Shown here piece after piece: positions 30,799-39,949 of a stretch of 64,000 bases of DNA (position 1 is the first letter of the stretch; each line of letters begins with the position of its first letter). The position numbers and the translations under genes are program-made. The stretch spans positions 744,001-808,000 of the forward strand of contig CM074137.1 in assembly GCA_037178625.1 (NCBI GenBank), read 5' to 3'. Source of the stretch: Skeletonema tropicum. Its lineage: Eukaryota; Bacillariophyta; Thalassiosirophyceae; Thalassiosirales; Thalassiosiraceae. A model generated the notes under the pieces. The model saw nothing but the letters and a program-made list of their open reading frames with translations, searched no databases and was not told the DNA's origin.

Positions 30799-32660
30799 TG
30801 GATCACAACGTCTATGAGCGTATCTCAAAGAAAGATTATTTGGCCCTTCGTCGTACAGGAGCCATTCCTAAAGCCATCCCGTCTATGTGTGTACTTGTTG
30901 TTAAGCCAGATAAAGACGGCAAACCTCATCGTGCCAAATCAAGAATTGTTGTGCTCGGTAATCATGAAGATCGATACTATAGCAAGTCCGACCGCTATGC
31001 ACCGGTACTCAAATACTCGTCTCTTCGCCTTCTCACTTCTAAAGCCGTGGGTGAAAAGCGTGTTCTTCAACAAGGCGACTGTAAGAACGCTTTCTGCCAA
31101 GCGGTGCTTCCAGACGATGAAGCCACGGTCGTTCGTCCTCCTTTGGGCGATCCCGACTATGATAAAGGTGTGTACTGGAAACTGAAGAAAACTCTATATG
31201 GCCTTCGTCGTAGCCCACGTCATTGGTTCAATCGCTTCGCTAGTATTCTTCGAGACATGGGTTTAGTGCAATCACCACATGATCCTTGCATCTTCTCGGG
31301 TATAGTTGATCCGACCGCCTCCAACTTTGAGAGCACTACAAACGACGATGGCATGGTGACTGTCACTATTCCCTCTACTCCCGAGGCACCTACTACCACG
31401 ATTACACTGCCTGCTACAAGGAAAATGATTCATATCGGGGTGTATGTTGATGATTTTGTGTTCTACTCGACTAGTGATGAAGAGGAGGAACTATTCCGTC
31501 AAGCTCTCAAGTCCAAGGTAACTGTTGACTTCATGGGAGATGTTGATTACTTTCTTGGCTCATCATTTCTTTGGAAACGTCACGATAATGGCCACGTCTC
31601 AGTGCACATGTCTCAATCCGCGTTCACCGTCCATACAGCCCATCGTTTTGGCCTGAGCAAATTCAAACGAGTCCCTAACATGACTCCATATAGGTCCGGG
31701 CTTCCTATTGATTCGCTTCCACCACCAGCTGCTAATGATCCGGACTTAAAACGACGCACCAAGGTTTTTCAAGGCATTGTTGGGTCTATTAATTGGCTTG
31801 CTCAATGTACCCGTCCAGACGTGGCTCCGTCACTCACGTTCCTAGCTTCATATAGTCACGCACCGAGTGCCCAGCACTACCAAGCGGCACTTCATGTCCT
31901 CAAGTACCTGTATAGTACAAGTGAATACGGTATCTCCTTCCATTCCGATGCGTGCAACACACTTCAAGCATTTAAACACTTCCCTCATCACCATGATAAA
32001 GAAGCTTATACGGACGCTACTCCACCATCTACCTCAGAAGTCATGCAACTGACTTCTTTCGCTGATGCATGTTGGGGAGGGCAAATTGGTAATGCCCTTC
32101 CCGATGGCGCTCCCATCGAATTGTTCAAGTTTCGATCACTCTCTGGATATGTCGTCTGCAGGACAGGGGGGCCAGTTGCTTGGCGCTCTATCAGACAAGA
32201 GCGCACCGCTCGAAGTTCTTGTGAGGCCGAAATTCTGGCTACCGACGAGTGTGTGAAAGAAACTCAAGCCATCAAACTTCTCGCAAAAGACCTGCACATT
32301 CCCGAAGCTGAAGCATGTACGCCAGTCTACAATGATAACGAGGCCTGCGTAGCATGGTCACACTCTGTCACTAATAAGGGCACAAAGCATCTTAATCTCC
32401 GGGAAAATAGTGTTCGTGAAGCCCACTCCTTCAATGAAGTCAACGTTCTGCATATCCCGGGAGTCATTAATCCTAGTGATATTTACACGAAAGAAATCAA
32501 AGATGATGCTCATTTCCGTCGTTTGCGGGACTGTCAGATGGTCTCCAGATCAAATTTTCTTCAATTTGGACACACGGTGCCTGCTCGCCTCTCGTCTAAA
32601 TCTTTCTTACCGTATTATTCCCTCTCGGCGTCGGAACCAGCCTCGGCTCGATCGGGATAG
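30795..32660 (+). CDS. copia reverse transcriptase and RNase H
   Basis: 621 codons, mostly intact. The reverse transcriptase has PHRAKSRIVVLGN, LQQGDCKNAFCQA, LKKTLYGLRRSPRHWF and the catalytic YVDDFVFY. The RNase H has its acidic residues in FADACWGG, SSCEAEI, YNDNEACVAW and PSDIYTKE. It opens right after the 41-bp duplication, so in the parent element it was fused to the upstream frame rather than starting here. Confidence 0.88.
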   Translation: MMDHNVYERISKKDYLALRRTGAIPKAIPSMCVLVVKPDKDGKPHRAKSRIVVLGNHEDRYYSKSDRYAPVLKYSSLRLLTSKAVGEKRVLQQGDCKNAFCQAVLPDDEATVVRPPLGDPDYDKGVYWKLKKTLYGLRRSPRHWFNRFASILRDMGLVQSPHDPCIFSGIVDPTASNFESTTNDDGMVTVTIPSTPEAPTTTITLPATRKMIHIGVYVDDFVFYSTSDEEEELFRQALKSKVTVDFMGDVDYFLGSSFLWKRHDNGHVSVHMSQSAFTVHTAHRFGLSKFKRVPNMTPYRSGLPIDSLPPPAANDPDLKRRTKVFQGIVGSINWLAQCTRPDVAPSLTFLASYSHAPSAQHYQAALHVLKYLYSTSEYGISFHSDACNTLQAFKHFPHHHDKEAYTDATPPSTSEVMQLTSFADACWGGQIGNALPDGAPIELFKFRSLSGYVVCRTGGPVAWRSIRQERTARSSCEAEILATDECVKETQAIKLLAKDLHIPEAEACTPVYNDNEACVAWSHSVTNKGTKHLNLRENSVREAHSFNEVNVLHIPGVINPSDIYTKEIKDDAHFRRLRDCQMVSRSNFLQFGHTVPARLSSKSFLPYYSLSASEPASARSG

Positions 32661-32729
32661 ATCATGTTTTTTTTTCCCAGCTTTCTGAGAGTCTCCGACT
32701 CTCCTCCTGTTGTCTCATCGACAGGGGGG

Positions 32730-32874
32730 TGATGATGTGACTCGACTCGACTCGACTGCCAGACCGATCCTTCCATTGAAGTTGGAAGATATCGGCACTT
32801 TCCAGCATTGTTCAACGTAGTTAAAACCTCTTATAATTCGATTTTACCAACATTGATGCTGTGCTGGTTCATCA
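32730..32874 (+). repeat. 3' LTR of the copia element
   Basis: 145 bp, no difference seen from the 5' LTR. It is preceded by a G-rich polypurine tract and followed by the target duplication ATTAT. Confidence 0.92.
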
Positions 32875-33656
32875 ATTATTATGATGGAAGGATTTGGCAG
32901 TGACCCCCCTACATAGTGAAAAGCTTTTTAGACCCCATCCCGGTTTCTAATTAGGGAATTGGTATGTGAGTAAAGCGAAAGTTAGACCCCCCTCTCGAGC
33001 AGACTAGCCAAAAGTTTTAGACCCCCCGGGGATTATTTCACGAGGTTCATGTACTTGAGGGATGATTGAGGCCATTCCTCACAGAAAGAGGGATACCGAA
33101 TGACCCATTGAGTGCCGTGAAAGCCTTGGAGACCTGCCTGCCTGCTCCGCCGAATTCTACTGTACGAATGGGTTCAATGGGCCAGCCGAAATCTTCGAGC
33201 TCACATAACTCAGCTTCCAGAAGGAGTTTCGAAAAAATTCTTCCTGCTACGCAACGCGCCGGAATTAGTAGCGTGAATTTATTTTTTTATTTTTTAGTTG
33301 ACTTAAGTGAGCTCGAATGAATTTCAGGTAAATAGGGTTAAATAAGGATAGACAAAATTAGTCTTGAGTAATCGTCAGAAACCGGTACCCAAATATGAAT
33401 TCCTGCGTATAAGGAATATTAATTGACTCGACTCCCAAAAATGGTCATCTAAAGACACATTCACCATGGTGAAATCAGCTCCCTACGACCTGCCATATCT
33501 CGGCAACTACATGTGCGTTGACCCTAATTCAAAGCTTCAATGTTATTATTTTGGTCCGTAGAAGCTCATTGATACCTTACTTGTCCACTAACTCCCGAGA
33601 TTGACGGAAAAGTGTCCCATTGAACCCATTCGTACAGTATAGCTGTCTCACCCCAG
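32875..33656. other. Repeat-rich intergenic sequence with a 23-bp inverted pair
   Basis: No convincing gene. Three copies of TTTAGACCCC or GTTAGACCCC (about 32928, 32980 and 33018) are followed by an inverted pair of ACTGTACGAATGGGTTCAAT (33159-33181 and complement 33616-33638, 23 bp in all). This may be the remnant of an older foldback element just outside the one starting at 33657. Confidence 0.4.
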
Positions 33657-34941
33657 GAAGATTCCTGATGACACTGATCATGACACAATAATTTCGCTAC
33701 GTTATCTTTCATGTCACACTTGGCGATCCAACGCGCGAAACGGGACTCCAATTTTAAAAACGCTTTCTGGTAAAGACGAAAACCGGTCGAGCTCGAATGT
33801 ATACTCACAATTTTTTGTTGAACTCAACGCTCAACGCTCACTACACACTACACTACACTACACCAACGCTCACTTCACCACACTACAGCTCACTACATTG
33901 TAGTGGGATCTCACTACATTGTAGTGGAATCTCACTACAATCTCACTACAGTCTTACTACAGTCTCACTACAAACAATATGTGAATCTCTACGCCGCCTC
34001 CTCAAAATATTATGGTATCACCATACTCAAGGACTGTTTGCACATACATATCAATCGTGAAATGAAAAATCTTCCAACACGATCGATGAGTCTACAAATC
34101 ATTTAAAATGCCTATAATTCTCACTACACCTTCACTATAACTTCACTACAACGACACTACACTCACTACACACCTCACTACACCATCACTACAACTAACT
34201 ACAACTCACTACAACTCACTTCAACGCATGTAGTGTGTAGTGAGCGTTGAGCGTTGAGTTTGACAAAAAAATTGTGAGTATACATTCGAGCTCGAACGGT
34301 TTTCGCCTTTACCAGAAAGCGGTTTTAAAATTGGAGTCCTGTTTCGCGCGTTGGATCGCCAAGTGTGACATGAAACATAACGTAGCGAAATTTATTGTTT
34401 CATGATCTGTCTACTGGCGGGAACTAAATCGTACCGGAAATAAATCGTACCACGGAGAAATCTCCACACAAATCACTAACAAAACACAAAAAAGACGCAT
34501 TCTACACCCTAATATCATGGTTCTGAGCCTCCATGTCAACGCCTATCCAAAATAATCGACCATAATATGATAGTATAGACAAGTAGCTTTCGATAGAACC
34601 ACTGGTCAACGTTGTATGTTGTATACTCGCATAGCAGCAGCAGCGCAGGCATGCAGATATGCCGTAGACATGCGTCATTCTAGATCGAAATAGCAGTTAT
34701 TGGTCCCAAATTTGTCGATAGGTGCTCCATCTCGACGAACTATAGTCTCTTCTGCATCATATAATGTATATATACTGTTTGGGATTCTATGTTTAGGCTG
34801 CTATATGTATTTTCGTCGAGTATCATGGCTAAATTTGTGACTCTTTTCATGTTGTTAGTGTTTAGGCGTAAAATTTGATAAATCGTACCGCGGCGAGGTA
34901 CGATTTAGTTCCCGCCAGTAGCTGTGTCATCAGGAATCTTC
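33657..34941. mobile_element. Foldback DNA transposon with about 200-bp inverted arms and CACTACA subterminal repeats
   Basis: The left arm (33657 to about 33860) and right arm (about 34220-34410 plus 34922-34941) are inverted copies at over 90% identity by eye, ending GAAGATTCCTGATGACAC. A possible 3-bp duplication CAG flanks it. Between the arms are dozens of CACTACA/TCACTACA units in both orientations. The right arm is split by a nested element (34411-34921). There is no coding capacity, and the superfamily is not assignable. Confidence 0.75.
34411..34921. mobile_element. 511-bp nested inverted-repeat element
   Basis: The ends are perfect inverted repeats of about 25 bp starting CTACTGGCGGGAACTAAATC. 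It lies in the right arm of the foldback element. The other arm supplies the empty site and shows that the insertion duplicated CTGT (34407-34410 and 34922-34925, up to one mismatch with the left arm). No open frame was seen. The superfamily is unknown. Confidence 0.75.
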
Positions 34942-35028
34942 CAGAAACAACATCAGTCAGATTCCTACGTATCTCCCATACAAGATAGATAACGGCACTT
35001 CCTTTCCGCCGAAATTAGAAAAATATAA

Positions 35029-35820
35029 TCTATATACTTAAACTGACGCGCGTGTGCGTGCGTGCGTGTGTGTATATCATGTCCGTTAGTCCGTTAGTTA
35101 GTTAGTGAGGTAGCCAAAATTTGCTGGCCAAAATTAGCATACCCGCCAATTTTGGCGAGGTTGTTTCTTCTCAATTTACACAAAGTGATACGTAGGAATT
35201 AGTACCTAAAAGTCTAAATTGGCGAGGCATGTGACAGCCAGTCCCAGTGTCACATTTTGAGGTGTGTATGTAACACGAAGCCAGTCCCAGTGTCACATTT
35301 TGAGGTGTGTATGTAACACGAAGCGGATTGATTGAGTTATTTTGAGGTGTGTATGTATGTAACACGAAGCCAGTCCCAGTGTCACATTTTGAGGTGTGTA
35401 TGTAACACGAAGCGGATTGATTGAGTTTAGTAAGTGTCACATTCAGGGGGTTGAGTTTGGGAGTGTCACAAATAATTATTATCACAGTGCACACGTACTT
35501 TTAGAAGTAGTGGATGGAAGGACAGTGATTTGTTGAAAATTGACGGAAAAGAAGCATGCGCACGCAAGTATTAATCCAGCCAGATGAAAGCACTATCAAC
35601 AATCCAACCAATGACTCTAACACCGACGATGACGAGAACATGAACAGCCAAACCACAAGAGCTGCACGCAAACGAAAGGCAGATAAGTAAATTAGAATGA
35701 GGCAATTCTCATAAGTACTACTGTACAGCAGAGAATAATTATAATACCATGTTACATGTGTAACTAAATATTACATACTGACGCGAAGCGCTAGCCCGCG
35801 CTTGCGCGGCTATGGTAGTA
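35029..35820 (+). mobile_element. Possible truncated Helitron
   Basis: The start TCTATATACTTA resembles Helitron 5' ends, and a GC hairpin (CCCGCGCTTGCGCGGC, 35795-35810) sits close to the right end. Inside, 35556-35690 encodes 44 aa ending TTRAARKRKADK, similar in style to the basic N-terminus of Helitron replicases. The canonical CTRR 3' end is not clear. The call is tentative. Confidence 0.3.
35238..35412. repeat. 43-bp minisatellite
   Basis: Full units at 35238-35280, 35281-35323 and 35370-35412 (start CCAGTCCCAGTGTCACATTT, end GTAACACGAAG), plus a partial unit at 35341-35369. The linker CGGATTGATTGAGTT follows two of them. Confidence 0.85.
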
Positions 35821-37377
35821 TTTCACAAAAAATCCCGCCTCTTTTGCTCCACGCACGATTTCGCAGCACAAACATAATCACACATCATGAAGAAATGAAC
35901 CAAAACACCATGTTGATGGCATAGCGGTAAAAATCGTATCTTTTGAAGTACACAGATTTGCATTTCGTGCTATATAACTGGCTGCAGCTGAAGTTATGAG
36001 GCAACTTACTGGCTCGGCCACGTAATGCACTTTTTGATACCCCTTCTAAGCGTCACACAAGAAAAAGTCAACCAGAAGAAGCGCAAATCCTGCGCAAATC
36101 TCCCGATGTGTCGTCCGATACTACGCCCGTAACACCAAGAGATCGTCCTCTCTCCACCAACCCTCGCCGCCGCTTGTACATATTGACATCTTGTCTCGGT
36201 GTGTTCATTGTTAATGACTTCATATGGCCATAGCGCTCCGTCGGGCACCAACATTGTTGCTACACATCACATCATCGATTACAAACAAATGTCACCTATT
36301 TCTTTGTTCTATTCCGGCCTCTAATCATGACGAGACAACTAAACACGACAGAAGAGCTCTCAATAATATGTAAGGATCGCTTTGTACCGTGAAGTTGACA
36401 ATAGAGATGATTTCACTGCCTGCACTACCATCGGCGAACTCAGCCTTGGCATCATCATCGCCCAATACATGGCCTTCCACGAACAAATTCCAATGGTTTC
36501 GTTATTCAAATCAACTTTTCCATCCGACAACAACGACGCAACAACTACTTCATTTACTTGAAGAGATATGGTCGTGGCTGGGTGACTCGTAGTTCGATTA
36601 GGGTGGAATAGGTGCACATATTGTCTCCGAAGAAGGCTGTCATTATGGCGCTACATTGCTTCTGAATAGATTTGAGTGCAATCATTAACAACTTGTTAAG
36701 GCCCTTTGGTTTCAATGAAGTAATGTTCGACGGATACAGCTGCATATGATCACTGCTGCCATCGTTTGAATGCACAAAGTGTATTCTCTCTTATGAGATG
36801 GATTCTCAACTACATGAATATATGTCGAATGACACGGATCTGTGGGCCTCGTACATTATTATTATTCAACAAAAAGATATACACATTCATATCATAACTC
36901 AATAATCGTTAATTCAACAGTGTTTGGTGTTGATAGTGCTGAAATATTTGTTATAACACCATCGTTCATTGCTTATGAGGAGTTGAGGATGCACATTCAT
37001 GTGCACTAATTGGCTTTTATTTTACATCATATGTAAAAAGCGGTACATATCAAGCTGCTGCATACAAGCATATATATTTATATAGGCATCACGACATTAT
37101 ATCTTTAATACAACCGCACCATGCTTAGTAAAGTACGCTGATCGGGCGGAAATCCCATGGTGATGATGTGCTCGATGATCGTTGACGCCACTTTGGTACC
37201 GCTTCTTGGACGATTCCTACGTACGCTAAGTTACGCTACCTGATGTTTTTTTGCTGATGAGACAGCTATACTTATATTGATTGTATCGACGAGAAGTCTC
37301 TGTTGTATTAGCCGTTTTTCTTCTCGTAAGAAGGAAAATAGAGGAGAAATCTAGCCTACACCCAAAAAAAAATTATC
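35821..37377. other. Gene-poor stretch between mobile elements
   Basis: 1.56 kb. Several short frames (for example 36006-36254 and 36360-36617 on the minus strand) have no recognisable motif or codon pattern. I see no RNA gene and no clear repeat. Confidence 0.3.
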
Positions 37378-37382
37378 ATTTC

Positions 37383-37503
37383 TGTTAGTATCCTCGATCT
37401 CCCTACTTCCAATCGATGCTATTGATAGATTAGATAGGAGATAAAAGATAATGATTAGAGTATTTCCGTACTCTACTTGTATCTACGTACGTGTAATCTA
37501 ACA
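37383..37503 (-). repeat. Downstream (3') LTR of the small element, minus orientation
   Basis: 121 bp, preceded on the minus strand by a polypurine tract and followed by the target duplication (ATTTC on the plus strand). Confidence 0.9.
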
Positions 37504-37566
37504 CCCCCCCACAATTCGATATCACGTAGTCGATATCGGATTGTACCAAATAGCATCTCTATCCTT

Positions 37567-38700
37567 TCAATAAAGGACAAAGGAAGTCCACTTTACAATG
37601 AGTGACGTGACCAAGTTGTCTCCAACATCATTGGGGTAATCAAGGGTTGTTTTTGTAACTGAATCATCTGGGTTACCCCGGTCGATCCCAGGATTCCACT
37701 GGCTACCATACAGACCCATTTGATCGCCTGAATGCATTAAGGTAACGGGAATATCAGCCACTAGGTAACCTTCGTCAATCATAAACGACCACGGTTTTGC
37801 CTGCACTCCAGAGTTAGTTCCAATAATATTCTGCTGATCCACATCGTTCATCTTAGGTCCAATACATTTCCTCTGCTCAACATCGGTTGTCTTAGTTCCA
37901 ATACAGTTCCGCTGCTTAACATCGGTTGTTTGAGTTCCAATACGTTTCCTCTGCTCAACTTCAGTTGTCTTAGTTTCAACACAATTCCACTGCTCAATTT
38001 CAATTTTGTTAGTTCCAATACGAGTCCTCTGCGCGCTATCATTCAGCACTATATCCGCTGCTGTAACCTCAGTCGGTTCAAGCTTCATGGAGCTCTCTTC
38101 TTCATCAGTATTGTATTCGTCCTCAACCTTCGGTTCAAGCTTCATGGAGCTCTCTTCTTCATCAGTATTGTATTCGTCCTCAACCTTCGGTTCAAGCTTC
38201 ATGAAACTCTCTTCTTCATCAGTATTGTATTCGTCCTCAACCTCAAATGCAATATGATTTCGCTGAGTTGCTGCTAAAAAAATCTTCCCCGCTGTTTCCA
38301 GGTCGTGTTGGAGTTGTGGAAGAGTTTCTACTAATTCCTCATACTCGTCACTGTCTTCATAATTAAATGGTTCATACTGAGTAGATTGCTCAGAGTCGTC
38401 AAAGGTGTTAATAAGAGTATCCAAGTTGTGTAGCATGTTATCATGGGCTGCGTACACATCGTCGGCGTCCTCGACTGGTAAGTACCTAATTGATGTTGTT
38501 TGCTTTGTAGGAGGTGTGTCACTGATAAATGTTGGTGAATCTACACGTAGTGTTGTTGCTCCGTTAATAATATTGTCATGGCATGTACCTTGTGGAGGTG
38601 TGGCAATGACAATTTTGTTTAATAGCGCATGAGTTGCGCCGCCAACAAATTCGTTGGTTGCCAAATTCACAAATGGAATTATGGCATAAATGAACTTCAT
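37567..38700 (-). CDS. Cargo protein of the small LTR element, acidic with two internal repeat arrays
   Basis: 377 aa from an ATG 29 bp inside the upstream LTR; the stop lies about 64 bp before the downstream LTR. The N-terminus MKFIYAIIPFVNLATNEFV may be a weak signal or anchor. Residues about 150-210 are three 19-aa repeats (VEDEYNTDEEESSMKLEP). Residues about 220-290 are five 13-aa repeats (IGTKTTDVEQRKC type). The protein is strongly acidic. It has no zinc knuckle and no similarity to the Gag of the neighbouring copia element. It could be a captured host gene, or a very divergent structural protein of the element family. Function is unknown. Confidence 0.7.
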   Translation of the reverse strand: MKFIYAIIPFVNLATNEFVGGATHALLNKIVIATPPQGTCHDNIINGATTLRVDSPTFISDTPPTKQTTSIRYLPVEDADDVYAAHDNMLHNLDTLINTFDDSEQSTQYEPFNYEDSDEYEELVETLPQLQHDLETAGKIFLAATQRNHIAFEVEDEYNTDEEESFMKLEPKVEDEYNTDEEESSMKLEPKVEDEYNTDEEESSMKLEPTEVTAADIVLNDSAQRTRIGTNKIEIEQWNCVETKTTEVEQRKRIGTQTTDVKQRNCIGTKTTDVEQRKCIGPKMNDVDQQNIIGTNSGVQAKPWSFMIDEGYLVADIPVTLMHSGDQMGLYGSQWNPGIDRGNPDDSVTKTTLDYPNDVGDNLVTSLIVKWTSFVLY

Positions 38701-38728
38701 TGTTGGTGATTGTATAGGCTCTATAACC

Positions 38729-38849
38729 TGTTAGTATCCTCGATCTCCCTACTTCCAATCGATGCTATTGATAGATTAGATAGGAGATAAAAGATAATGA
38801 TTAGAGTATTTCCGTACTCTACTTGTATCTACGTACGTGTAATCTAACA
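38729..38849 (-). repeat. Upstream (5') LTR of the small element, minus orientation
   Basis: 121 bp, identical by eye to 37383-37503; bounded by TG/CA with six-base inverted ends TGTTAG/CTAACA. Confidence 0.9.
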
Positions 38850-38878
38850 ATTTCAGCCAGTAGTACCTACAATAAGAT

Positions 38879-38928
38879 GATAATGTCGCCTCTTGAGGGC
38901 CCACCAGACGTACTTTAAAATTTCTGTT
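38879..38928. repeat. 50-bp dispersed repeat, copy 2
   Basis: Exact copy of 22645-22694 (starts GATAATGTCGCCTCTTGAGG, includes GGGCCCACCAGACG), with similarity continuing a few bases further (CATATAT). It lies 50 bp upstream of the ATG at 38978. Confidence 0.8.
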
Positions 38929-38977
38929 ACATATATACAAGTATTGTCAACCTCGCCTCATTCCAAGTACTTCTACC

Positions 38978-39593
38978 ATGACAATCAGCCTCCGAACAAT
39001 AGCGATGATAGCTGCAGCTATAGCAGCAGTCTTATCACAAGCTGCCGCCCAAGAAGAGCAAGAAAGGAATTTCCATCGGCGGCATATTCCTCATCGACCT
39101 GATCGACCGGTAAGTCATAATTAATGTTCTTACAACGATGTAAGACTCATTGTAGTTCACGCTCTCTTTTCTTTTGTTTAGTAATAATTGCCTCCTAATA
39201 TCGGGGCTTATGAATTCATCATCATCGATATCTAACCATCTCCAAAAATATGCCTCCTTCTCTTTCATACATTCTCAGAGCATTCGAGAACAAGTCACAC
39301 AAAAACACGCCAACCGCCGCCTTCACCTCGAACGTCACCTCTCTCAACTCAAAAACACAATTTCCGAACACACCTCCGGTCGCAAATTACTCTCCGACGA
39401 AGACTACAATCGTCACTTGAAATTTGTACAGGGCCTACATCGCAAGTTGGCGGCGCTGGAAGAGAAAGATCCGAGGATTGCTCAGTTGGAGATTGAGGAG
39501 GAGATTGAGTTGCAGGAGAAAATGTTGGAGGGGGAGTTTTTATGGGATATGGAGAGGGGGGAGTTGGTGTTGAAGGATGATTTGCAGGTGTAG
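38978..39593 (+). CDS. Small secreted coiled-coil protein, two exons
   Basis: Exons 38978-39109 and 39279-39593 are joined across a 169-nt intron (GTAAGT, TTCTCAG) in phase 0, giving 148 aa. Exon 1 encodes a signal peptide (MTISLRTIAMIAAAIAAVLSQAAA) and a basic stretch. Exon 2 encodes a charged helix (QKHANRRLHLERHLSQLKN...FVQGLHRKLAALEEKD...EEEIELQEKM) likely to form a coiled coil. No family was recognised. It lies immediately downstream of the inserted LTR element. Confidence 0.65.
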
Positions 39594-39949
39594 AGTTGAG
39601 GTTGGTTGGGGGGAAACGATTTGTATATGTAGTTATCTTTTACAGGGGGGGAGTGGGGAGTGGACCTGCATCAATATTATTACCTGGTATATTAATTTAA
39701 TGAACTAATTAGGATTGAAGAAAGAAAAGATTAAGCAAGGATCTGGTGTTAAATGTCTTCTCTTAATTTAATATGAAAGCAACTCATTCAGAGGAGAGTC
39801 CTCTTCTCTGAGCCACGCATTTCTGAAGATTCACAAATTAATTACTATTAGCGCACATCCCCATCCATAAAATAATTCCTCTGTCCCCCCAATTACTTAG
39901 CCCCCCCTATACACAAACAATGAATACCCGCTCACCTCTACCTCATTTC
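39594..39949. other. Intergenic region between convergent genes, nothing recognised
   Basis: 356 bp with poly-G/poly-C runs near 39645 and 39900, and AT-rich 3' flanks. No gene was seen. Confidence 0.3.

Larger units (their letters stand above)
25943..32874 (+). mobile_element. Ty1/copia LTR retrotransposon, recently inserted but coding-defective
   Basis: The 6.93-kb element has two 145-bp LTRs (TGATGATG...TTCATCA) that look identical, flanked by a 5-bp target duplication ATTAT (25938-25942 and 32875-32879). A polypurine tract ACAGGGGGG directly precedes the 3' LTR. Domain order is gag, protease, integrase, reverse transcriptase, RNase H, which is copia order. Coding is interrupted by TGA at 27433 and 30382 and by a 41-bp duplication/insertion near 30755-30796. 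Identical LTRs imply a very young insertion, so a defective transcript may have been moved by enzymes supplied elsewhere. Confidence 0.93.
37383..38849 (-). mobile_element. Small complete LTR element carrying a single non-gag/pol gene
   Basis: Two apparently identical 121-bp LTRs (TGTTAG...CTAACA) lie at 37383-37503 and 38729-38849, with a perfect 5-bp target duplication ATTTC (37378-37382 and 38850-38854). On the minus strand the upstream LTR is followed at once by GGTTATAGAGCCTATAC, close to an initiator-tRNA primer-binding site. A purine tract GTGGGGGGG lies directly before the downstream LTR, which fixes the orientation. The 1.2-kb interior holds one long frame (37567-38700) and no gag, protease, integrase or reverse transcriptase. 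It must therefore depend on enzymes from another element. Confidence 0.9.

Noticed and set aside
34411..34921. TA-flanked mariner-type reading of the nested element
   Set aside because: A TA duplication would leave extra bases at the empty site compared with the mirrored arm; CTGT fits better.
35238..35412. CRISPR array
   Set aside because: The units are contiguous minisatellite repeats without regular unique spacers, in a eukaryotic genome.
35171..35494. 107-codon minus frame with repeated YIHTSKCDTGTG
   Set aside because: Translation of the 43-bp minisatellite.
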